A stretch of DNA of 64,000 bases from Paenibacillus sp. S150 (GCF_019352175.1 NZ_JACBYI010000001.1:558001-622000), one strand, 5' to 3'; positions 46,846 through 58,237 are shown, numbered from the stretch's first letter. Program-made: numbers and translations. Notes: generated by a model from the sequence alone, not told the origin.

Positions 46846-47604
46846 CTACAGGCGGTCTACATAAATCTTACCCTTGTGGTCAATGGAGCAAAGAAACACA
46901 TCGCGGAAATCAGCTACACCCTTTTGGCGGATTTGTGTTCTAAGCCAGAAACGGGTCTTGCCGATCATCTCCAGGTTTTGGTCCTGAACCTTGCCGTCCA
47001 TGATCAGCGGAATCGGCAGGCCCTCATATCTGATTTTATGGCTCGGCAGCTTCACGCTGCCTGAGCCGCTTTCCCCTGAATCCCCTTTTTGGTTTCCCTG
47101 TTTTGCGCCGGAGCTGCTGTTGCCGCTTTGATTGCTGGAGGAGACGCCCTTGTTTTTTTCAATGACTGTAAGCTGGCCGCTGGTCTCAAGAATTGCAAAT
47201 TCAACATCCGCGGGGCTGTCTATATTTTGTCCGCGCAGCTGAAGCAGCAGATCATCAATGTTGTAACGCTGTCTGCGCATCTCTCCACGGTGCAGCTTGC
47301 CGTCCGATATAAGAATGCTTGGCTTGCCGTCGACCAGCAGCCGCAGCTTTCTGCTCTTCAGGCTGAGCTGTGCAACCAGAACCTGAATCAGAACCAGTGT
47401 TGCCATGGGCACTATCCCATCGTAAATCGGCCGTTCAATATCTTCAATGACGAGTACTGCAATCTCCGCAATCATGATGGAAATTGTCAAATCAAATACC
47501 GACAGCTTGCCGATCTCCCGTTTGCCCATAATCCTCATGCTCAGGAAAATGAAGATATACATCAGCACGGTCAGAAAGATATGGGCGGAAATATGCTGGA
47601 ACAT
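46846..47604 (-). CDS. DUF421 membrane protein (YrbG/YetF family)
   Basis: 252 residues. Three N-terminal membrane segments (about 5-75) carry the MRIMGKREIGKLSVFDLTI motif. A first YetF-type cytoplasmic domain includes RQRYNIDDLLLQLR. A Ser/Gly/Gln-rich linker (about 155-185) separates it from the second YetF-type half (LIMDGKVQDQNLEMIGKTRFWL). Function not established; YetF-type domains occur in spore germination-related and other membrane proteins. The long linker is unusual. Synteny with yrbG near spoVB is conserved. Convergent with spoVB (10 bp between stops). Confidence 0.9.
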   Translation of the reverse strand: MFQHISAHIFLTVLMYIFIFLSMRIMGKREIGKLSVFDLTISIMIAEIAVLVIEDIERPIYDGIVPMATLVLIQVLVAQLSLKSRKLRLLVDGKPSILISDGKLHRGEMRRQRYNIDDLLLQLRGQNIDSPADVEFAILETSGQLTVIEKNKGVSSSNQSGNSSSGAKQGNQKGDSGESGSGSVKLPSHKIRYEGLPIPLIMDGKVQDQNLEMIGKTRFWLRTQIRQKGVADFRDVFLCSIDHKGKIYVDRL

Positions 47605-47933
47605 ATTCTCTTCGCTCCCCTTCCGTTTCTTTCCCGCAGACCTTCAGTGCGGGCAAATTAATGTCTCCCTATTCTGGCCTCTGCACTCAGGGAACATTCG
47701 GAAGCCTGCTTATTAATTAATGGTAAAACCATTCCTCCCTTTCTTGTACTATTGGGGCAAGCCCCCCCATACAATAATTAGTAATCATACTTGGCACAAA
47801 CTGTCTGAGGCCTTTTGCAAGAGCCTTGTCCGCAGGGGTAACGCTCAAAAAACCCGGCGTATGCTTTCGAAGCAGTTTTTCTCGAGGCTTATTCGCAGGT
47901 GTAACGCTCAAAAAACTTTTAGGAGGTTGTACC
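47605..47933. other. Intergenic region with a 63-bp-spaced direct repeat
   Basis: CGCAGG-G/T-GTAACGCTCAAAA occurs at 47831-47853 and 47894-47916. The second copy ends about 12 nt before the AGGAGG of the next gene. A minus-strand frame spans both repeats but has no ribosome site. Confidence 0.6.
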
Positions 47934-48326
47934 ATGTATTTAATCCGCCGTCTGTTTTCGTGGAGAATATCGAGTCCTGTATTATCGGGTTTATGCCGTT
48001 CATTCGTTTGGATGCTGCTGGGCGCACTTATCCTCTCTCTTCTGCTCTGGGGAAGCGGACTGGAAGAACAGGATCTTACCATGTATACCTATATTGTACA
48101 CGGCATCGCTGCCGCTTTCGGGGGATTGACTGCAGGACGAAGAGCATCCAGCAAAGGATGGTATCACGGGGGAATCACGGGAGCTTTCTACGGCGTTCTT
48201 GTTCTGCTGATTGGTTTTCTGGCGCTGGACAGCACACCTGCCGGTATAGATTGCTTATGGATTCTGGCTGCTGCAGGCATCGCGGCTTTCGGCGGAATAT
48301 TTGGGGTTAATTTACATAAATCCTAA
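47934..48326 (+). CDS. TIGR04086 family membrane protein (YrzE-like)
   Basis: 130 residues with four predicted membrane helices (about 20-45, 52-72, 80-100, 105-125), including HGIAAAFGGLTAGRRASSKGWYHGGITG, the family signature. Function unknown. The ATG at 47934 has a perfect AGGAGG 7 nt upstream. Synteny with yajC and spoVB matches B. subtilis yrzE. Confidence 0.88.
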   Translation: MYLIRRLFSWRISSPVLSGLCRSFVWMLLGALILSLLLWGSGLEEQDLTMYTYIVHGIAAAFGGLTAGRRASSKGWYHGGITGAFYGVLVLLIGFLALDSTPAGIDCLWILAAAGIAAFGGIFGVNLHKS

Positions 48327-48423
48327 AATTATTAATTTTTTTAAAATCGAATCCCGTTCCTGAAAATATGGTAAACTGAATCCATCTGACTTCATTTGCG
48401 GAATCAAGGAGGCTTCGATTGTT

Positions 48424-49263
48424 TTGCTTTACCAATCTATGAATTATGTTGTGCTGTACACAGTTGTAATTGTAGCTGTGTTGATGTGGCTCGGTGCCCG
48501 CCGCAACCCTCTATTGGCGTTAGTTGAGATCGGAAGAGAACTCCTGCGCTCTTATAAATTTCTGCTGCTGGTTGCAGGGATGTTCGGCGTGCTGGCCTTA
48601 AATAAATACGAACTGCAGATAGAGAAGCAAATGCATCTTGCTTCCGATTACACGTCCTTCGTTTTTGGACTGGAGGGTCACTTTGTCAGAAATTTGCAGC
48701 ATTTATTCTATACTCCCTGGCTGACGCCAATCATTGTATTCTTCTATATTTTCATGCTGCAATCCGTGCTGGCCGCCTCTCTGGGCGTTTACTTGCTGGA
48801 TAAGAACCGTGTGATGCTCTACGCAACCTGCTACATGATTATTATCAATTATGCCATCGCTATTCCGTTCTATCTGTATTTCCCGGTGAACGAGGTCTGG
48901 TCCTATGTTCCGGCGGGTGTCCGCTTTACCATGCTGGATGTCTTCCCAAGGTTCGAGCAGGAGTACAGGCCCTTATCGGGTCTCAACAATTGCTTTCCGA
49001 GCCTGCACACCGCAATCTCAGTATCCACAGCACTGCTTGCCTACCGTTCCGGCAACCGCCGCTGGATGGCAATGACTACGGTCTCCGCAGTTATTATTGT
49101 GTTCGGAATTTTCTATCTTGGCATTCACTGGTTGACCGACATGGTTGGCGGTACCCTGCTGGCGGTTCTGTCGACCACGGCTGCCGTCCAGCTCGCCAAG
49201 CTCACTCTGCGCAGCGGAGAAGACAGACTGACCGTCCGCAGCCGTGCAACCGATACCCGCTGA
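48424..49263 (+). CDS. PAP2-superfamily phosphatase (inositolphosphotransferase-like branch)
   Basis: 279-residue membrane protein with about six TMs. PAP2 motifs: an NNCFPSLHTA segment (about 187-196) and GIHWLTDMVGG (about 236-246), which supply the two catalytic histidines and the aspartate. The first KxxxxxxRP motif is not obvious, as in the PAP2_3 / aureobasidin-resistance-like branch. Probably acts on a lipid phosphate. TTG start at 48424 with AAGGAGG upstream. Confidence 0.88.
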   Translation: MLYQSMNYVVLYTVVIVAVLMWLGARRNPLLALVEIGRELLRSYKFLLLVAGMFGVLALNKYELQIEKQMHLASDYTSFVFGLEGHFVRNLQHLFYTPWLTPIIVFFYIFMLQSVLAASLGVYLLDKNRVMLYATCYMIIINYAIAIPFYLYFPVNEVWSYVPAGVRFTMLDVFPRFEQEYRPLSGLNNCFPSLHTAISVSTALLAYRSGNRRWMAMTTVSAVIIVFGIFYLGIHWLTDMVGGTLLAVLSTTAAVQLAKLTLRSGEDRLTVRSRATDTR

Positions 49264-49285
49264 CATTTTTTTGCAAGCCATTTCA

Positions 49286-49314
49286 AAAGGGACTGCTTCT
49301 GCGGCAGTCCCTTT
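49286..49314 (+). terminator. Terminator of the PAP2 gene
   Basis: AAAGGGACTGC pairs with GCAGTCCCTTT, loop of 7 nt, T-rich tail. Confidence 0.9.
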
Positions 49315-49416
49315 GTTTCATGCAAATCTTTAAGCTTGAATTCCTGCAAAATAACCCCACAAAGCGGGGCCTTGGCTTCGATGATGACTCAGGTACTTTG
49401 CGGGGACCCCAAAACA

Positions 49417-49530
49417 GATAAATTCTTATCTTTTAAGAAGAAACGGCTTCGCCGTCCTTATAAAGGCGGTACCCGTTTCAGCGGGAAAGATAAGGCTAAT
49501 TTTTAGCGTGAAACATATAAATTCATTTAA
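49417..49530 (+). repeat. Dispersed repeat R2, copy 4
   Basis: Flanked by ATAAATTCTTATCTTTTAAG on the left. Head GAAACGGCTTCGCCGTCC, arm GGCGGTACCCGTTTC, then CAGCGGGAAAGATAAGGC and TTAGCGTGAAACATATAAAT. It lies between the PAP2 and yajC terminators. Confidence 0.9.
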
Positions 49531-49570
49531 AAAAGCGGCGCCACTCTCCTTAAAGAGGACGCCGCTTTTA
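49529..49570 (-). terminator. Terminator of the ruv-queA-tgt-yajC operon
   Basis: AAAAAGCGGCG pairs with CGCCGCTTTT (one bulge). On the minus strand it is followed by a U run, just after the yajC stop. Confidence 0.9.
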
Positions 49571-49591
49571 TGTACCGTTTACAATTAAAAG

Positions 49592-49900
49592 CTACTCTTT
49601 GTCTTCTACTTCCACAACAGAGTGGCTGATGGATCCGCGGTCAAAAGTCAGCTTGGTTACATCGTTTACCCGCAGGACCACGATATCATCGGAAATTTCC
49701 ATGATCGTCCCGTGAAGGCCACCGATGGTTACTACCTTATCGCCTTTTTTCAAGGCTTTCAGCATGCCGTTGCGCGCTTTGGTCTTCTTCTGCTGCGGAC
49801 GAATCAGCAGGAAGTAGAACACCACGAACATCAGCACAAATGGGCCTACAAGACCCAGAATGCTTCCGCCGCTCCCAGAAGCTGCTGCATATTGAAACAT
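49592..49900 (-). CDS. yajC: Preprotein translocase subunit YajC
   Basis: 102 residues. One N-terminal TM (about 15-33, VGPFVLMFVVFYFLLIRPQQKK) and a cytoplasmic beta domain (GDKVVTIGGLHGTI). It associates with SecDF. Start with a GGGGGGAG site 4 nt upstream. Last gene of the queA-tgt-yajC run. Confidence 0.95.
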   Translation of the reverse strand: MFQYAAASGSGGSILGLVGPFVLMFVVFYFLLIRPQQKKTKARNGMLKALKKGDKVVTIGGLHGTIMEISDDIVVLRVNDVTKLTFDRGSISHSVVEVEDKE

Positions 49901-49946
49901 AATTCTCCCCCCCTTTCAAAATGCACTAAAGCACAATCCAGTTGTA

Positions 49947-51104
<1,158 letters not shown>

Positions 51105-52133
51105 TTAATAAATAAACATTGCATCGCCGAAGCTGAAAAAGCGGTATTTCTGCCGGATCGCGGCTTCATAGGCGGCAAGGATATTCTCACGTCCGGCTAA
51201 AGCGCTCACCAGCATCACCAGTGTAGACTTGGGCAAATGAAAATTGGTAATCAGTGCGTTAACAATGGTGAACTTATAACCGGGATAGATGAAAATATCC
51301 GTCCAGCCGCTGCATTCTGCAATCGGACCGCCCTGAAATTGCCTTCCGACCGTTTCGAGCGTCCGGCAGGACGTTGTGCCAACGGCTATGATCCGTCCTC
51401 CTCCGGCTCTGGCCGCATTAAGCGCCTCCGCAGTCTCCCCGGGCAGGACGAAATACTCGGCATGCATTACATGCTCCTCCACCTTCTCCACCGACATGGG
51501 ACGGAAGGTTCCAAGTCCGACATGAAGCGTAATATAGGCAATTGTCACGCCTTTGTCAGCGATTTGCTCCAGCAGCTCCCGGGTGAAATGCAGACCGGCG
51601 GTCGGTGCGGCTGCCGAGCCTTCATGCTTGGCATATACCGTCTGATACCGCTCTCGGTCATCCAGTGTCTCCTTAATATACGGCGGGAGCGGCATGCTTC
51701 CCAGCCTGTCCAGAATTTCCTGGAATATCCCTGTATAGATGAAGCGGAGCGTCCGTCCCCCCATATCTGCCTCATCTTCAATGACTGCACGGAGCTCCCC
51801 GCTGAAAATAATTACAGCTCCGGTCTTCAGCTTCTTGCCGGGCTTCACCAGCGCTTCCCAGCGGTCTTCGCCGAGACTCTTCAGCAGCAGAACCTCCGCC
51901 TTCGCGCCCGTGTCTTCCTTGACTCCGAAGAGTCTGGCGGGGATCACCCGCGTATCGTTCAAAACCAGTGTATCACCAGGTTGAAATTGCTCCAGTATAT
52001 CCGTAAAGTGCCGGTGCTCCAGTTGTCCGTTCTCCTTGTTCACGAGCAGCAGGCGGGAAGCGCTGCGGTCGGACAGCGGAGTCTGGGCTATAAGCTCCTC
52101 CGGCAAATGAAAGTCATAATCATCTACATTCAT
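51105..52133 (-). CDS. queA: S-adenosylmethionine:tRNA ribosyltransferase-isomerase
   Basis: Transfers and isomerises the ribosyl of SAM to preQ1-tRNA, making epoxyqueuosine. About 342 residues. It starts [20 protein letters not shown], with ASRLLLVNK, the APTAGLHFT motif (about 172-180) and THxHLPKSTL-type sequence ([11 protein letters not shown]). The ATG at 52133 fits family alignments; a TTG two codons earlier (52139) has the better-spaced AAGGA and may be used. Confidence 0.96.
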   Translation of the reverse strand: MNVDDYDFHLPEELIAQTPLSDRSASRLLLVNKENGQLEHRHFTDILEQFQPGDTLVLNDTRVIPARLFGVKEDTGAKAEVLLLKSLGEDRWEALVKPGKKLKTGAVIIFSGELRAVIEDEADMGGRTLRFIYTGIFQEILDRLGSMPLPPYIKETLDDRERYQTVYAKHEGSAAAPTAGLHFTRELLEQIADKGVTIAYITLHVGLGTFRPMSVEKVEEHVMHAEYFVLPGETAEALNAARAGGGRIIAVGTTSCRTLETVGRQFQGGPIAECSGWTDIFIYPGYKFTIVNALITNFHLPKSTLVMLVSALAGRENILAAYEAAIRQKYRFFSFGDAMFIY

Positions 52134-52143
52134 GTTCAAGTCT

Positions 52144-54228
52144 TCATTCCTTAACTATAGTAACGTTATTAAAATAGTGTTGCAATATTTGCTTGTAATC
52201 ATACCCGTTGTCCGCCATGCCCTTCACGCCCCATTGGGACATTCCCAGACCATGGCCGTTGCCCCAGCCGATAAAATAAAAGCCGGGACTGCTCGTAACG
52301 ACCCTGGACGAAGCATCTCCGCCCATCACAACCGTACCTTTGCCGTTCACCGTCACTTTGCCGGAGGCTGAGAGTACTCCAGCGCTCTGGGAGCTGTTGA
52401 TGGTTGCCGTAGAGCCGTCAGCGCCCAATACAGTATAACTGGAGGCAGGTACAATATCAAACAAAGTACTGGGGAGTCCGCCAAACGCCGAACGGAAAAG
52501 ATCGGGGTATTTCACCTGCAGAATCTCCCCATTGGCTTTTACCTGTGTGGCTCTTCCCGAAGGGCCGCGCTGCGTAACCTGCAGACTGACTATGGAAGAG
52601 GGCGGCGAATTGTCGGTCTTCCCCGCAAGGCTTTTGAGCAGGTCCGCAGAGGTGTAAGGTCCTTTGACCCAGCTATAGCTTCCGTTCTCATAGAACTGGT
52701 CCAGCACAACGGCCTGATCGCCCGGATTCAGCTTGCCTACCGGACTTGCGCTGCTATCAATGACGGGCAGCGGGCGGATGTTCACATCTTTGGTGCTCGC
52801 TGTGGCAATAGTCAGCCCGGCCGCCGTTCTGCTGCCGGTCAGTTGAATATTATCCTCGCGGGCATAGCCGGAGACGCCGCTATCCAGCAGCAGGTAATAC
52901 CATTTCTTCGTAGTCGCAACAGCTGCAGCGTCTTCGGCGCTGGCGACACTGGCGAACGCCGCGCCTCCATTGTCCCACACCTCAGACGGATCGGCCGTCA
53001 CGCCGCCGCTGTTGGAGGAGAATACGGCTTCCACTACCTTGCCGCCGCTCATAAGCACCTCGCCTGCGGTAGCATCTACCGCTTTGGTAATTACCGGTGC
53101 CTCAGCGCCGATGCCGTTGTATACCTGGCTGAGTGTGGTGTCCACCACATTGGCCACATCAAAGCGGTTGCCCTGCGCCAGCGCGTAGCTTCGGGCCGCA
53201 ACAGCCTGAGCTTTGAGCGCCTCTTCGGGCCAGCCCGAGGAAACTTCTCCGCCGACAACCGCATACAAATACTGTTCCAACGGGACTTCATTAATTACAG
53301 CCAGCGACCCGGCGAGGCCGCTAAGCTCCAGATCGCCGCGGTAAATACGCTGGGAGCGCTCCGCCAATTGAATGCCGGCCGAATTCCCTGCGGCCACAAA
53401 CTTGGCCCCTGTGCCGGATACCTGGTAGTGGTATGCCTGGGTCTCGCTGCTAAGATCCAGACCGGCGTCCGTACGGATCATCATTCCCGGCGCAGCAGCC
53501 GCCCCGGCGGAGACGGCAAGCTGCGGAAGCGCAGCCGCAACGGCCGTGCGCACAGCGGCAAGCTCGCTGTCGCTAGCCGCTTCGCCGACCCATACCGCCA
53601 CTTGCGCGCTGCCGTCCGTTCCGTCCACCAGAGTCTTCCAGGCGTCAAAGCCCGCGCCTGTAATCGTGCTCAGGACAGCATCGGCTTCACTCTGGGTGCT
53701 GAACTGGCCGGCAGACAAATGCTTGCTGCCCGTCAGTGCCGGAGCCTGCCCTTGGGGAAGGGATAGGCCAGCTTTGCCTACCCGGGACAATCCTTCCTTA
53801 GCCGCACTTTCGCTGGTATAAGGGCCGGTGTAGAGCTGATAGACGGTCGCACCCTTCCGCGAAGCCACGAACAGCATCGGCTTATCGGAGGTGGATTGCA
53901 GCTTCTTGGCGGCATCTGCCGCCGCCTGCCAAGCGGGGCTCTCCATAACCTTGACCTTGTACCCGTCGAGGCTGACACGGATTCTGTTATTCGCCGGAAT
54001 GGGCAGCAGCTGCGAACTGCCGGACATCAGGCTGAAGTCCATTGTGGACTGCAGCGTCACGAAGGGGACGGTAGATTTATATTTGCTGCCTATATCTGCA
54101 TATAAGGCCACACGAATCGTTGCATTCGAATCGGCATGGCTGTCAGCGGCAGGAAGCAGCAGGCCGCCGGCAATCAGCGCACCCGCAAGCAAGCCTATTC
54201 CTGTCTTTTTCCATCTGGCAAAATTCAT
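52144..54228 (-). CDS. SpoIID/LytB domain protein, large form
   Basis: Secreted or membrane-anchored 694-residue protein. Signal peptide or anchor about 9-32. A SPOR-like pair of repeats lies at about 100-215 ([22 protein letters not shown] and a similar stretch near 175). The SpoIID/LytB lytic transglycosylase-like domain covers about 295-400, with [18 protein letters not shown] and [14 protein letters not shown]. The C-terminal signature [14 protein letters not shown] is at about 650. SpoIID cuts peptidoglycan during engulfment; LytB modulates autolysins. The length is closer to LytB. It lies between queA and ruvB on the same strand, an insertion relative to B. subtilis. Confidence 0.9.
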   Translation of the reverse strand: MNFARWKKTGIGLLAGALIAGGLLLPAADSHADSNATIRVALYADIGSKYKSTVPFVTLQSTMDFSLMSGSSQLLPIPANNRIRVSLDGYKVKVMESPAWQAAADAAKKLQSTSDKPMLFVASRKGATVYQLYTGPYTSESAAKEGLSRVGKAGLSLPQGQAPALTGSKHLSAGQFSTQSEADAVLSTITGAGFDAWKTLVDGTDGSAQVAVWVGEAASDSELAAVRTAVAAALPQLAVSAGAAAAPGMMIRTDAGLDLSSETQAYHYQVSGTGAKFVAAGNSAGIQLAERSQRIYRGDLELSGLAGSLAVINEVPLEQYLYAVVGGEVSSGWPEEALKAQAVAARSYALAQGNRFDVANVVDTTLSQVYNGIGAEAPVITKAVDATAGEVLMSGGKVVEAVFSSNSGGVTADPSEVWDNGGAAFASVASAEDAAAVATTKKWYYLLLDSGVSGYAREDNIQLTGSRTAAGLTIATASTKDVNIRPLPVIDSSASPVGKLNPGDQAVVLDQFYENGSYSWVKGPYTSADLLKSLAGKTDNSPPSSIVSLQVTQRGPSGRATQVKANGEILQVKYPDLFRSAFGGLPSTLFDIVPASSYTVLGADGSTATINSSQSAGVLSASGKVTVNGKGTVVMGGDASSRVVTSSPGFYFIGWGNGHGLGMSQWGVKGMADNGYDYKQILQHYFNNVTIVKE

Positions 54229-54268
54229 CCTGAGGCCTCCTAGTTATAGAAATGATAGCAAAACAAGC

Positions 54269-55276
54269 TCACTGCGGCTGCGGAGGGAGGGGAAGGCCCA
54301 AGTGCTGATAAGCGGCGGGTGTCACCACTCTCCCCCGCGGTGTCCGCTGCAAGAAGCCAATCTGCAGCAGATACGGCTCATACACATCCTCGATAGTCTG
54401 GCTCTCTTCACCGATTGTTGCAGCAATAGTATCAAGGCCGACAGGTCCGCCCCGGAAGGAAGTGATCATGGAATGCAGCATTTTGTGGTCGATGCTGTCC
54501 AGCCCGCGCGGGTCCACCTGGAGCATCTTCAGCGATTCTCCGGCAATCTCCGGAGTGATAATCCCGTCGCCGCGCACCTGGGCGAAATCACGGACCCGCT
54601 TCAGCAGGCGGTTGGCGATCCGCGGAGTTCCCCGGGAACGCAGAGCAATCTCCTCTGCGGCATCGCCAAGAATCTCGATGCCAAGCAGCTCGGCATTTCG
54701 GGAGACGATGAAGCTCAGTTCGTCGATCGTATAATACTCCAGCCGGCTGACGACGCCGAAGCGGTCACGCAGCGGCGCAGACAGCAGCCCGGCGCGGGTC
54801 GTAGCCCCGATCAGTGTAAATGGCGGCAGGTCAAGACGCACCGAGCGGGCGCTTGGCCCTTTGCCGATCATAATATCCAGCGCAAAATCCTCCATCGCCG
54901 GATACATGACCTCCTCCACCGTGCGGTGCAGCCGGTGAATCTCGTCAATGAACAGCACATCGCCCTGCTGCAGGTTGGTCAGCAGCGCGGCCAGATCGCC
55001 GGGCCGCTCAATCGCCGGACCGGAGGTTGTGCGCAGATTCACGCCCAGTTCATTGGCGATAATATTGGCGAGTGTCGTTTTGCCCAGCCCGGGCGGTCCG
55101 TAGAGCAGCACATGGTCCAGCGCTTCACTGCGCATTTTGGCGGCTTCGATATATATTTTCAGGTTCTCCTTGACCCGGTTCTGTCCGATGTATTCCCCCA
55201 GGTAACGGGGGCGCAGACTTAATTCCGCCGCCTGCTCGTCCATCATCAGATTAGCCGATATAATCCGGTCGTCCAT
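54269..55276 (-). CDS. ruvB: Holliday junction branch migration helicase RuvB
   Basis: AAA+ motor of the RuvABC complex. 335 residues: Walker [12 protein letters not shown] (about 62-72), Walker B DEIHR (about 111), sensor GATTRAG (about 153) and the C-terminal winged helix with RTPRGR. The start has GGAG 9-10 nt upstream. It lies 29 nt after ruvA. Confidence 0.97.
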   Translation of the reverse strand: MDDRIISANLMMDEQAAELSLRPRYLGEYIGQNRVKENLKIYIEAAKMRSEALDHVLLYGPPGLGKTTLANIIANELGVNLRTTSGPAIERPGDLAALLTNLQQGDVLFIDEIHRLHRTVEEVMYPAMEDFALDIMIGKGPSARSVRLDLPPFTLIGATTRAGLLSAPLRDRFGVVSRLEYYTIDELSFIVSRNAELLGIEILGDAAEEIALRSRGTPRIANRLLKRVRDFAQVRGDGIITPEIAGESLKMLQVDPRGLDSIDHKMLHSMITSFRGGPVGLDTIAATIGEESQTIEDVYEPYLLQIGFLQRTPRGRVVTPAAYQHLGLPLPPQPQ

Positions 55277-55305
55277 TCATCCATCACTCCGTTCTGTCAA
55301 GCTGC

Positions 55306-55929
55306 CTATTTGGCTATATACAGCAGCCCCAGCGCTTTCTTCATCAGCACATCCACAGGTCCGGTATCGGCGCCCTCTTTCTTCATGATCAGCCATACCC
55401 GGTCCAATTCGGCTTCGGTATAACCGAGTGCCTTCAGCCCGTCCCGCGCTTCCTCCCAGGGCAGCGCCTCCGCCGCTTCCCGGGCTTCAGCCGCAACAGC
55501 GAACAGTCCGGTCTGCATCGGCACCTCGCCCAGACCGCCCAGCTTGTCACGCAGATCAAGAATCATCCGCTGGGCCGTTTTTTTGCCGATACCCGGAAGC
55601 TTGGTCAGGAAGGTGATATTCTCCTGGTATATCGCCGAGATCAGCTGATCCGGCGTCCCGCCGGTCAGAATTCCCAGCGCCACGCGCGGGCCGATGCCGG
55701 ATACCTCAATCAGCTTGCGGAACAGCTTCTGCTCTTCTCTTGTCGGGAACCCGAAGAGCAATGTAGCGTCCTCGCGGGTCTGGTAATGAATGTAGATGGT
55801 CACCGGACCCTCCAGCTTGGCAAAAGCATACGGATTCGGGCAGAACACCCGGTAGCCTACACCCTGAACATCCAGCACCACATATTCCGGCTCCAAATGC
55901 ACAACCGGACCTCTTAAGTAATCTATCAT
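55306..55929 (-). CDS. ruvA: Holliday junction DNA helicase subunit RuvA
   Basis: 207 residues. N-terminal OB fold ([20 protein letters not shown]), two helix-hairpin-helix motifs (about 70-90 and 108-125, with [16 protein letters not shown]) and domain III (about 150-207) that binds RuvB. Overlaps ruvC by 4 nt (ATGA), so translation is coupled. Confidence 0.97.
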   Translation of the reverse strand: MIDYLRGPVVHLEPEYVVLDVQGVGYRVFCPNPYAFAKLEGPVTIYIHYQTREDATLLFGFPTREEQKLFRKLIEVSGIGPRVALGILTGGTPDQLISAIYQENITFLTKLPGIGKKTAQRMILDLRDKLGGLGEVPMQTGLFAVAAEAREAAEALPWEEARDGLKALGYTEAELDRVWLIMKKEGADTGPVDVLMKKALGLLYIAK

Positions 55930-56435
55930 TTTCGCAATACCTCATTTAATTTGGAATTAAGACTAACCGAATGGGCGTGGCATACCGCAACCGCCAGCGC
56001 GTCCGCGACATCATCGGGCTTCGGGACCGCCGACAGCTTCAGCAGCAGCTTGACCATTTCCTGCACCTGCTTCTTCTCGGCCTTCCCGTAGCCGACCACA
56101 GCCTGCTTCACCATCACCGGGGTGTATTCCGCAACATGGAGTCCGGCTTGAACAGCAGCCAGAATCAGCACTCCCCTTGCCTGTGCCACCGGCAGCGCTG
56201 TGGTCACGTTGCGGCTGAAGAACAGCTTCTCCACTGCTACCTCATCGGGCTTGTATTTCTCAATGAGCTGCACCATGCCTTCATAGACATGCAGCAGACG
56301 CTCCTCATCCGGCGTGTGCGCTTCGGTCTGGATGCAACCATACTGAACCGGGGTCAATTTATTTCCTTCCTTATCTACGAAGCCGAAGCCGACAATAGCC
56401 AGCCCCGGGTCAATTCCCAAGATGCGCAAATCCAC
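55926..56435 (-). CDS. ruvC: Crossover junction endodeoxyribonuclease RuvC
   Basis: Holliday-junction resolvase, 169 residues. The catalytic acidic residues are in LGIDPGLA (Asp8), VAVEKLFF (Glu near 67) and the [14 protein letters not shown] motif (Asp near 140). GTG start with AGGAGAGA upstream. First gene of ruvC-ruvA-ruvB. B. subtilis lacks ruvC and uses RecU. Confidence 0.96.
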   Translation of the reverse strand: MDLRILGIDPGLAIVGFGFVDKEGNKLTPVQYGCIQTEAHTPDEERLLHVYEGMVQLIEKYKPDEVAVEKLFFSRNVTTALPVAQARGVLILAAVQAGLHVAEYTPVMVKQAVVGYGKAEKKQVQEMVKLLLKLSAVPKPDDVADALAVAVCHAHSVSLNSKLNEVLRK

Positions 56436-56569
56436 TCTCTCCTCTTAAACAGGCAGGATATTCCCACTGTTTCATCCATTTCCGAGCCGTAAAGCGAACA
56501 TATGTATTCCTTCTAACCATTATAGCAAAAAACCTTCTTCCGGGAGAATAAAAGTTTCTGCAGAAAAGA

Positions 56570-57270
56570 ACAAAACGGCTATGCCGTCCTTGACCGGGCA
56601 GCGAAGCTGTTTGCATTTCAAGTGTAAGGCCGGCTGCTGAAGCCAGGCGGGAAGCCAAGCGGAAAAGGTCTCTTCATATTCCGCAGCCGCTTTTTCGCAA
56701 GGGTTAGTGGAAAAAAGGATACCTGATCGATCCGTCTCTCTCCCTTGCAGAGGAAGACGCCTACATTAAGATGTACTTGAACCATTCTTCCAAAGGGCAG
56801 TCATTTTAGTGGTAAAAAGGATAACTAATCCACCGCATTCGGATCCTGGATCATCCCTAGTGGAAAAAAGTACAACTAATCCGGCTGAAATCAGCCGTAT
56901 GGGGGGAGATGGCCTCCATTAGGTGTACAAAATCCCACTAAAGCCCGTTCAAGCCAGAATTCCAGCCCATTAGTGTTACTTTTTACACTTCGCTTCCGTT
57001 CCCTATGAATCTCTCCCTTACGTTCCATCAGCTTTTTCAGGTTCTCCGGTTCCATTCCTATGGATTAAATTACCTTTTTGGCTCAAACCCAAAATCAGCG
57101 GTTGACGATGTGAATTCCTCCTGCAAAACATAGAACCCACAGACTCCGCACCATTCAGCACGGCTCAGCAAACTCACCACCATTCAGCACGATTAAGACG
57201 CATTATAATTTTCCCTAACTTCATATCTGCCTTATCCACAACTGACGAGAAGCATAATTTCCTAAACAAC
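56570..57270 (+). repeat. Dispersed repeat R1, copy D
   Basis: Head CTATGCCGTCCTTGACCGGG, core palindrome about 56807-56990, the CCCTATGAATC block, then TTGACGATGTGAA joined directly to TTCCTCCTGCAAAAC (57114/57115). A short tract of CAGCACGGCTCAGCA units follows, then the AATTTCCTAAACAACAAAA end. It is the uninterrupted form of copy C. The 890-bp gap 56436-57325 holds nothing else but the bofC terminator. Confidence 0.88.
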
Positions 57271-57309
57271 AAAAAAGCCGCCCAAGCCAGACAGCAGCTC
57301 TGGGGCGGC
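57271..57309 (-). terminator. Terminator of bofC
   Basis: GCCGCCC pairs with GGGCGGC, with inner AAGCCAGA/CTCTGG pairing, followed by six U on the minus strand. Confidence 0.9.
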
Positions 57310-57325
57310 CTTCATTCCATATATG

Positions 57326-58084
57326 CTATTCCTCGCTCTGCATAACCTGTTCGGATGAATCCCGCGCGTAATCGCTGAAGGTGGACAGCACGCTATTGTA
57401 CTCCTCCACATCCTGAACACGGATACCGGCATGCAGCTGGTCCAGGATATCCTCCGGCAGCGAGGACTTCATGGAGCCCATATCCATCTGAAAAAAAGTT
57501 TTGAGCACCTTCTCCCCTGCGGGCGGACCCTTGAACAGCGTCAGGTTTCCGTGCTCGTCCACGCCGATAAAGGCATCCTTCTTAATCAGCGGCGACAAAT
57601 CATTGACGCTGTGCTCCAGCCACAAATCGCCATCCGTGCTGATCCAGCCATTCCAGTCCGGGTGATTTACAATCACCTCTTTGAGCTGGATTATCGACCG
57701 GCTGCCGGGCAGGGTCACAATTTCCTCACCTGAAAGGTAGGTGGTCTTCAGATGGACTATCCTGGAGATCGGCTCTGCCCTGACGGCCTCAAGCAGCTGT
57801 TCACTTCCCATTACGGGCGCTGCTTCACTGTCGTTCTCTTCAGCATGGCTATATACAGCCGCCGCTGCCGGCACACTTTCTCCCGCATTACCGTTCTGCA
57901 GCCTGTCCAGACTATCCGGCACAGCCCATGCGGAATCATTCAGCAAGCCGCTGATTTCCTCGGGCACCTGCATGCCGCGCCAGGCCAGCACCGTTAAGGC
58001 GATACAGGCCGCGCCTACCCAGGGAGCTTTTTTCCAACGTCTCCAACGCCGCCACAGTTGTTTCTTTAAGCGAAAAGCATTCAC
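57326..58084 (-). CDS. bofC: BofC-like intercompartmental signalling protein
   Basis: BofC inhibits the SpoIVB protease in the forespore so that pro-sigma-K processing waits for the right signal. The GTG at 58084, with AAGGGA 5 nt upstream, is chosen; the frame is open to 58135. The 252-residue protein has a basic N-terminus, one TM (about 20-38), a variable linker, and the conserved C-terminal region with RIVHLKTTYLSGEE, SPLIKKDAFIGVDEHGNLTLF (the BofC C-domain) and LPEDILDQLHAGI. Longer than B. subtilis BofC (170) because of the linker. Synteny bofC-ruvA agrees. Confidence 0.9.
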   Translation of the reverse strand: MNAFRLKKQLWRRWRRWKKAPWVGAACIALTVLAWRGMQVPEEISGLLNDSAWAVPDSLDRLQNGNAGESVPAAAAVYSHAEENDSEAAPVMGSEQLLEAVRAEPISRIVHLKTTYLSGEEIVTLPGSRSIIQLKEVIVNHPDWNGWISTDGDLWLEHSVNDLSPLIKKDAFIGVDEHGNLTLFKGPPAGEKVLKTFFQMDMGSMKSSLPEDILDQLHAGIRVQDVEEYNSVLSTFSDYARDSSEQVMQSEE

Positions 58085-58175
58085 GTTGATCCCTTCATTC
58101 TGCTTTTTTCCTATTGTGGCCTGTGAAGGGAGCAATTATGCGCTTTTACAGAAAAATTGATGTATTTGCCCTTCA

Positions 58176-58193
58176 TTTGAGAATTAACTCAAA
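58176..58193. promoter_or_regulatory. Candidate operator upstream of fabV
   Basis: Dyad TTTGAG-AATTAA-CTCAAA, flanked by a wider inverted repeat (GATGTATTT at 58159-58167 with AAATACATTC at 58195-58204). It lies directly upstream of the promoter region and resembles TTTGAnnnnTCAAA boxes of FabT/MarR-type fatty-acid regulators. The regulator is unknown. Confidence 0.4.
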
Positions 58194-58228
58194 AAATACA
58201 TTCATACTTATCTTTCTATGCCATCATT

Positions 58229-58237
58229 TGCTATACT
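58229..58237 (+). promoter_or_regulatory. Extended -10 promoter of fabV
   Basis: TGC-TATACT (hexamer at 58232-58237) lies 47 nt before the ATG. The -35 is weak. Confidence 0.5.

Noticed and set aside
47717..48082. 121-codon minus-strand frame over the direct repeats
   Set aside because: No ribosome site, and it overlaps the well-supported YrzE-like gene on the plus strand.
53891..55222. 443-codon open frame on the plus strand spanning two genes
   Set aside because: Antisense to the SpoIID/LytB gene start and to ruvB; composition typical of a shadow frame in GC-rich coding DNA.
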